Assembly (NCBI GenBank): GCA_964434425.1
Contig: CAYSVH010000004.1
Location: 112,888-176,887, forward strand
Source of the DNA: CALMEC01 sp964434425
GTDB lineage: Bacteria; Actinomycetota; Thermoleophilia; Miltoncostaeales; Miltoncostaeaceae
Direction of reading: 5' to 3'
Length of the DNA: 64,000 nt
The position numbers and the translations under genes are program-made. Numbering within the stretch: position 1 is the first letter of the stretch; each line of letters opens with the position of its first letter. This document shows, in pieces, positions 59,732-64,000 of the stretch. Below the pieces are notes generated by a model, which worked only from the letters and a program-made list of their open reading frames with translations, ran no database searches and was not told the DNA's origin.

Positions 59732-59822
59732 AGTCAGGTTTTCGGATATTCCACCGATGACTGTCTCAGGAAACCGTCTTCGCACATCGACGGACGGGGG
59801 CTCCGGCCGATGAGCGGCTCCT

Positions 59823-60986
59823 TCAGCCCCCCGGCCGCGTCCCCTCATAGCGCTCCTGCGCCCGCTGCACACCCTCCGTGCGCTCCCGATCGAGCGCCTC
59901 GGTCTTCGTACGCACCAACCGGTTGGACGCCTCCAGTCCGGCCAGGGCACCCGTGAACCGGGGCATGACGTACCGGGCGAAGAGTTCGTGGCTGCGACGG
60001 GTGGCGGCACTGTCGGCCCACTCGTGCCCCCAGATCAGGAGAGCGCCGAAACCCCCACTGCGTTCGACCAGACCATCGATGAAGGCGATGGCGTCGTCGG
60101 GGGTCCCAACCACCCAGCCGCCGCGCTCCATCATCTGATCGACGACCTTCTCGTGCGGTCCGGGCACGGGGCTCGGTCGACCGGTCGTGCCGGTGACGTA
60201 GTCCAGCTGGTGCCTGCCGGCACCGTCGCGGATCGCCTCGACCGCCTCGCGTCGCGACTCGGCCAGGTGGACGGGGACCACCAGACGCCAGTCGCGGCGG
60301 TCGACCCGGCGTCCGGCCTCCTCCGCGCTCTCCTCCGCGATCGCCCAGTGCGCACGGAGGTCGATGGGTCCCGCGGGCCCGCGCCCGACGGCCAGCGACA
60401 GGACGCCGGCTCCGTGACGACCGGCGAGCTGCATGCCCCAGGGCGACTCCATGCTGGTCGTCGCGAACGGCGGGTGCGGGTCCTGGAACGGCCGGAGCTG
60501 CAGGACCGCATCGTGCAGTTGGAACCAGTCCCCGATGTACGAGAAGGGTTCGGTCTCCAGGAAGAGCCGCTCGATCACCGCGAGCGACTCCGCCTGCATG
60601 TCGCGGAGACGCGCGGGGTCGAGCCCCAGCATCATGGCGTCGCTCAGATGACCGCCCGGGCCGACGCCGAAGTCGATGCGTCCCCGCGTCAGGTGGTCGA
60701 GGAGGATGATTCGGTCGGCCACCATGAGGGGGTGGTGGTACGGCAGGCTGACCGCACCGGTGCCCAGCCGGATGTGCCGCGTCCGCTCGGCCGCCACCGC
60801 CAGGAACATCTCGGGTGACGCGACCGTTTCCCATCCGGTCGAATGGTGTTCGCCGATCCATGCCTCGTCGAAACCGAGGCGATCGAGGAGGGCGATCGTC
60901 TCCAGATCGCGCTCGAGCGCCAATGTCGGGTTCTCACGTGGCTCGTGGTAGGGGGCGAAGAACGCCCCGAAGCGCAGGGTCGTCAT
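59823..60986 (-). CDS. LLM-class (luciferase-like) flavin-dependent oxidoreductase
   Basis: 387 residues. RFGAFFAPYHEPRENPTLALERDLETIALLDRLGFDEAWIGEHHS opens the bacterial-luciferase barrel; IRLGTGAVSLPYHHPLMVADRIILLDHLTRGRIDFGVGPGG is the most conserved block. It uses reduced FMN (or F420) in monooxygenation or reduction. The C-terminal part with IWGHEWADSAATRRSHELFARYVMPRF is as in alkanal monooxygenase-like members. TAGGCT (60993-60998, complement) lies six bases before the ATG, so it has its own promoter; it is next to but separate from the CoA-ligase operon. Substrate unknown. Confidence 0.88.
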   Translation of the reverse strand: MTTLRFGAFFAPYHEPRENPTLALERDLETIALLDRLGFDEAWIGEHHSTGWETVASPEMFLAVAAERTRHIRLGTGAVSLPYHHPLMVADRIILLDHLTRGRIDFGVGPGGHLSDAMMLGLDPARLRDMQAESLAVIERLFLETEPFSYIGDWFQLHDAVLQLRPFQDPHPPFATTSMESPWGMQLAGRHGAGVLSLAVGRGPAGPIDLRAHWAIAEESAEEAGRRVDRRDWRLVVPVHLAESRREAVEAIRDGAGRHQLDYVTGTTGRPSPVPGPHEKVVDQMMERGGWVVGTPDDAIAFIDGLVERSGGFGALLIWGHEWADSAATRRSHELFARYVMPRFTGALAGLEASNRLVRTKTEALDRERTEGVQRAQERYEGTRPGG

Positions 60987-61107
60987 CGTGTGAGCCTACC
61001 CCTGCGGCCATCTGTCCCGAATCGGATGGCGGGGGATCTCCCCGGGGATCCAATTGCTAAACTCCTGGTTTGATTACCCTATTTTCCGTCTCAGGAGCGC
61101 ACGATCC

Positions 61108-61419
61108 ATGTCGTACGTAATCGCCGAACCATGCATTGGCACCAAGGACACCGCATGCGCCGATGTCTGCCCGGTGGACTGCATCCACCCCGCTCCCGGC
61201 GAGGATGGGCACGAGGAGACCACGATCCTCTACATCGACCCCAACGAGTGCATCGACTGTGACGCCTGCGTGGAGGCGTGCCCGGTCGACGCCACCATGT
61301 CCGAGGACGACGTTCCGGCGCAGTGGGAGATCTACAAGGAGATCAACCGCGTCTACTACGAGGAGAGCCCCGAGGCGGCCGAGGCGATGATCCAACAGCA
61401 GGCCGCGAACAAGGGGTAA
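61108..61419 (+). CDS. fdxA: 7Fe-type ferredoxin
   Basis: 103 residues. AEPCIGTKDTACADVCPVDCIHP gives C-x7-C-x3-C-P of the [3Fe-4S]/[4Fe-4S] site, and ECIDCDACVEACPVDA the second [4Fe-4S] motif. The 45-residue tail (PAQWEIYKEINRVYYEESPEA) is typical of actinobacterial FdxA/FdxC. A low-potential electron carrier, possibly for the flavoproteins encoded next to it. The ATG at 61108 follows AGGAG; upstream in-frame codons have no similarity. Confidence 0.93.
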   Translation: MSYVIAEPCIGTKDTACADVCPVDCIHPAPGEDGHEETTILYIDPNECIDCDACVEACPVDATMSEDDVPAQWEIYKEINRVYYEESPEAAEAMIQQQAANKG

Positions 61420-61506
61420 TCCGCGCGTGCACCCCGCGGACGGGGCGTTCGAACCGCGCCGGGCCACGGAGACCAACCCCCGGAACCCGGCCGGGGATCA
61501 CGGGGC

Positions 61507-62946
61507 GTGAAGCCCGTCGCGATCAGACCGCGTGATCCTCGCCTGCTCGCCCCCGCCATCGGGAACGAGCGCTGGCTCGCGCTGCAATCGGTTGCCCGCC
61601 ACATGAGGGCTGCGCTGGACGGGCGACGCGTCGTCGACATCACCGAGGCGCCGCTGACCGGCGCCCTTCGCGAGATGGTCCACGGCATCCTCGGCTTCGG
61701 CTCGAGCGCCGGGATCGCCGTGGCGGGCTACGCATTGGACGCCTCGCCAGACCACGCCGTCGTGTCGCGCCGGCTGCGCGATGCGCTGCACGGGCTGCCG
61801 GGCGACGGTGGGCCACTCGGGGCGGACGAGCGCCGGCTGCTCGAGGAGACGGCCCGGGCCGCATTCGCCGGATGCGCGGACCAGTTCACGCTTCGGGACA
61901 TCTTCGTACTGCACGACCCCGGCACCTCGGCGCTCATCCCGTTCATCCATGCGTGGGGCGGACGCGTCGTCTGGCGCAGCCACACCGGCTCGGACTCCCC
62001 GAACGCGCACACCGCACGTGCCTGGTCGTTTCTCGAACCGTTCCTTGCACACGCGCGGCAGATCGTGCTCAGCCATACGACGTCGCTGCCGCCCGGCCTG
62101 CGGGACATCCCGGTCAGCGTCATCAGCCCCAGCATCGATCCCAGCGCCACGCGGAATCTTCCGCTCACGAACGAGGAGGCACGCGCAACGCTGGCACGCG
62201 TCGGTGTGCTCGGCGACGGGCACGCAACGGAGTATCCGTCCGAGACCCGGGGAATGCGGCCCCTTCCGCACCTCGACCTCCTGGACGACGGGCCGCTCCC
62301 CGCCGGGGCTCGCCTGGTGGTCCAGATCGGGGACTGGGACGCCCGCACGGACATGCCCGGTGTGCTCGAGGGCTTCGCTCACCACACGGCGATGACGGAC
62401 GACGTGCACCTGGTGCTCTGCGGCCCCGGCAACCCCCACCTGAGCGACGCGCGGGAGACGGCCGCGCTCGCCCGCTGCCGTTCCCTGCGTGACGACCTCG
62501 CGCCGGAGAAGCGCTCCCGTGTCCACATCCTGACGCTGCCGCCCACCGACGACGACGTGACCGCGCACATCGTGAACGCACTGCAGGTTGCCGCGGACGT
62601 GGTGGTCCAGAAGAGCCGGGCCGAGGGTTTCAGCCTCACCGCCGCCGAGGCGATGTGGAAGGGACGGCCGGTCATCGCGAGCGGGGTCGGAGGTCTGACC
62701 GATCTGATCGCCGACGAGCGCGACGGACTGCTGCTCGGCAATCCGGACGATCTGGACGGCTTCGGCCGGCTCCTCTCCCGGCTGCTGTCGGACCCCGCGC
62801 TGGCCGCCGGCCTGGGCGCCGCCGCACGAACGCGGGTGCAGCGGGCGTTCCTCCCCGACCGCCACCTTCTCGAGTACGCGAACCTCCTGCGCTCGGGCAC
62901 GATCGGTCGTGAGGTGGAGACCGCCGCCGAGGCGCCGGCCGTCTAG
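61507..62946 (+). CDS. GT4-type glycosyltransferase, trehalose synthase-like
   Basis: 479 residues from GTG 61507. The GT-B fold is shown by the sugar-nucleotide half: LVVQIGDWDARTDMPGVLEGF, HLVLCGPGNPHLSDARE, DVVVQKSRAEGFSLTAAEAMWKGRPVIASGVGGLTDLI with the conserved E-x7-E, and the N-terminal LHDPGTSALIPFIHAWGGRVVWRSHTG. KSRAEGFSLTAAEAMW is close to TreT, which makes trehalose from ADP/UDP-glucose and glucose. Other actinobacterial relatives differ, so the product is not certain. The TAG stop is completed by the AG of repeat P7. Confidence 0.85.
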   Translation: MKPVAIRPRDPRLLAPAIGNERWLALQSVARHMRAALDGRRVVDITEAPLTGALREMVHGILGFGSSAGIAVAGYALDASPDHAVVSRRLRDALHGLPGDGGPLGADERRLLEETARAAFAGCADQFTLRDIFVLHDPGTSALIPFIHAWGGRVVWRSHTGSDSPNAHTARAWSFLEPFLAHARQIVLSHTTSLPPGLRDIPVSVISPSIDPSATRNLPLTNEEARATLARVGVLGDGHATEYPSETRGMRPLPHLDLLDDGPLPAGARLVVQIGDWDARTDMPGVLEGFAHHTAMTDDVHLVLCGPGNPHLSDARETAALARCRSLRDDLAPEKRSRVHILTLPPTDDDVTAHIVNALQVAADVVVQKSRAEGFSLTAAEAMWKGRPVIASGVGGLTDLIADERDGLLLGNPDDLDGFGRLLSRLLSDPALAAGLGAAARTRVQRAFLPDRHLLEYANLLRSGTIGREVETAAEAPAV

Positions 62947-63141
62947 ACGATCGATTCCACGGATTCGTGGGTGGCGGCGCCTGAGTCACCGGTGGATGCG
63001 AAGCGTCGCCGGGCACCGACCGACAGGCTGGTGTTCTTTCCGGGCCGCCCGACGGTCGACCAGGGTGGGCGGGTGGATCGGTAGCGCATCCGCGCCACGA
63101 AGGGCACGCACCACGCCACCAGGTCGCGGAGGCAATCATCT
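62945..63141. repeat. P-family palindromic repeat, copy P7
   Basis: About 197 bases. Left end AGACGATCGATTCCACGG and right end GGCAATCATCT are partly inverted. Inner modules GAGTCACCGGTGGATGCG and CGCATCCGCGCC are kept, and the central stem pairs CCGGGC with GCCCGACGG. The element begins inside the TAG stop of the glycosyltransferase gene and ends 47 bases before the SDR stop, so it lies between convergent genes. Confidence 0.82.
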
Positions 63142-63188
63142 CGCCAGTCGGTCCGCCGACACCGCGGCGACCGATGCGCCACCGGACG

Positions 63189-63935
63189 TCAGGCGATGAC
63201 AGTTCCCTCGCCGCCGTCGACGAGAAGTGACACACCGGTGATGTACGACGCGCGTTCGCTCGTGAGGAACGCGACGGACGCGGCCAGTTCGCGCGGATCA
63301 CCGACCCGGCCCATCGGAGTGGTGCGGCCGCGTTCGTCGATGGCCTCGTCGCTGCCGTAGATCTCGATGAGGCGGTCGGTGCGGACCGATCCCGGCATCA
63401 CGTTGTTGATGAGTACGTTCTCGGCCGCCAGTTCGCGGGCCAGTGTCCGCACCGCACCCGCGACGCCGGCGCGCGCCACGTTGGACAGCGCGAGCCCGTC
63501 CACAGCCTCCCTCACCGTGCGACTGGTGATCGTGACGATGCGGCCCCAGCGGCGCTCGCGCATCCCCGGAAGGGCGGAACGGATCAGGCGGATCGTGCCC
63601 AGGAGGTTCTTCTGGATGGCCTCGTCGAGGTCCGCCTCGGACACGTCGATCAGGGGGCCGGTCGCCGGACCGCCGGCGTTCGCGACGAGGATGTCGACGC
63701 CACCGAGCTCGGCGACGGCGCGCGCGACGACGGTTGCCGGACCGGAGGGATCGGCCATGTCGGCGACCACGGGTACCGCTCCGATCGCGTCCGCCGTCAC
63801 GCGAAGCCGCTCCTCGCCCCGGGCGCTGATCACGACGCCGCAGCCCTCGGCGATCAGTTCCTCCGCGATCGCCCGTCCCAACCCCCGGCTGGCGCCGGTG
63901 ACGAGCGCCCTCTTCCCCGCAATCCCGAGATCCAT
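63189..63935 (-). CDS. Atypical short-chain dehydrogenase/reductase
   Basis: 248 residues. ALVTGASRGLGRAIAEEL (NAD(P) loop), VADMADPSG, LVANAGGP and LINNVMPGSVRTDRL place it in the classical SDR fold. Ser138 is present (TITSRTV), but the usual Tyr is Ser151 and the Lys is Arg155 (ALSNVARAGVAG). This S-x12-S-x3-R form occurs in a known divergent SDR group with unclear activity. TAGGGT (63943-63948, complement) lies seven bases before the ATG at 63935, so it is probably leaderless; a longer open frame upstream is not supported. Confidence 0.88.
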   Translation of the reverse strand: MDLGIAGKRALVTGASRGLGRAIAEELIAEGCGVVISARGEERLRVTADAIGAVPVVADMADPSGPATVVARAVAELGGVDILVANAGGPATGPLIDVSEADLDEAIQKNLLGTIRLIRSALPGMRERRWGRIVTITSRTVREAVDGLALSNVARAGVAGAVRTLARELAAENVLINNVMPGSVRTDRLIEIYGSDEAIDERGRTTPMGRVGDPRELAASVAFLTSERASYITGVSLLVDGGEGTVIA

Positions 63936-64000
63936 GGGGCCCACCCTAGACCGTATGGAGCGCCGGGGTCGGCGCCTCCTCATGATTGTTCGTGGGTTGC

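Noticed and set aside
63955..64000. Start of a plus-strand gene at the window end
   Set aside because: An ATG-led frame of 15 codons reaches the edge, too short to support.

Overview
The window is high-GC chromosomal DNA with dense, mostly collinear gene packing, many ATGA/GTGA stop-start overlaps, GTG/TTG starts and several probable leaderless promoters. Gene content (IdeR/DtxR-type iron boxes, CsoR-CopZ-CopA copper operon, WhiG/FliA-type sigma factor, type III glutamine synthetase, fused isobutyryl-CoA mutase, separate PRODH/P5CDH, TadE-type pilins, secreted proteins with Pro-rich linkers and basic C-terminal domains) points to an actinobacterium. Class Thermoleophilia (Solirubrobacterales/Miltoncostaeales-like) is my best guess, by inference only. 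No phage, plasmid, CRISPR or rRNA genes were seen.

Layout. 0-2.7 kb: 5' end of uvrC, then a three-gene operon of two TadE-like pilin proteins and a TadE/DD-peptidase/lytic-transglycosylase fusion. 2.8-8.6 kb: thrS, an aminoglycoside-phosphotransferase-like kinase, an emfourin-like pair and an ABC exporter. 8.7-16.3 kb: dodecin, a fluoroacetate-dehalogenase-like hydrolase coupled to a cell-wall amidase, HU, a two-component system, an NrtR-like NUDIX regulator and a membrane protein. 16.4-22.8 kb: CsoR-controlled copper operon, L,D-transpeptidase, aldo/keto reductase, DUF937 protein. 22.8-26.7 kb: an AT-richer gene-poor stretch, an XRE regulator, a sirohaem nitrite/sulfite reductase and a zinc-ribbon protein. 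26.8-31.7 kb: purK-purE, glnN and tRNA-Val, tRNA-Cys, tRNA-Gly. 31.9-41.5 kb: esterase, DUF805 protein, Nif3-like protein, an EF-G paralogue, icmF with a MarR gene and operator, a sigma factor. 41.2-49.3 kb: two MBL-fold hydrolases, lipoprotein, RpiB-like isomerase, Mrp, amphi-Trp protein and the proline catabolic pair. 49.5-56.1 kb: a glucose/sorbosone dehydrogenase lipoprotein, an iron-box-controlled operon of two secreted proteins, and nhaA behind a structured leader. 56.1-64 kb: a CoA-ligase/BadI-like/nitroreductase operon, an LLM flavoprotein, ferredoxin, a glycosyltransferase and an atypical SDR.

The most unusual content is non-coding. Two families of long, nested quasi-palindromic intergenic repeats occur (P family, seven copies; M family, two clear copies plus a possible third). 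Their arms keep pairing although their sequences differ, and in five copies the terminal AG/GA of the repeat supplies the last two bases of the neighbouring gene's stop codon. A recurrent TANNNT-N6/7-start arrangement at eleven genes argues that leaderless transcripts are common here. The iron-box operon of a delta-60-repeat protein and an Ig-like secreted protein is the best candidate for an undescribed protein system.
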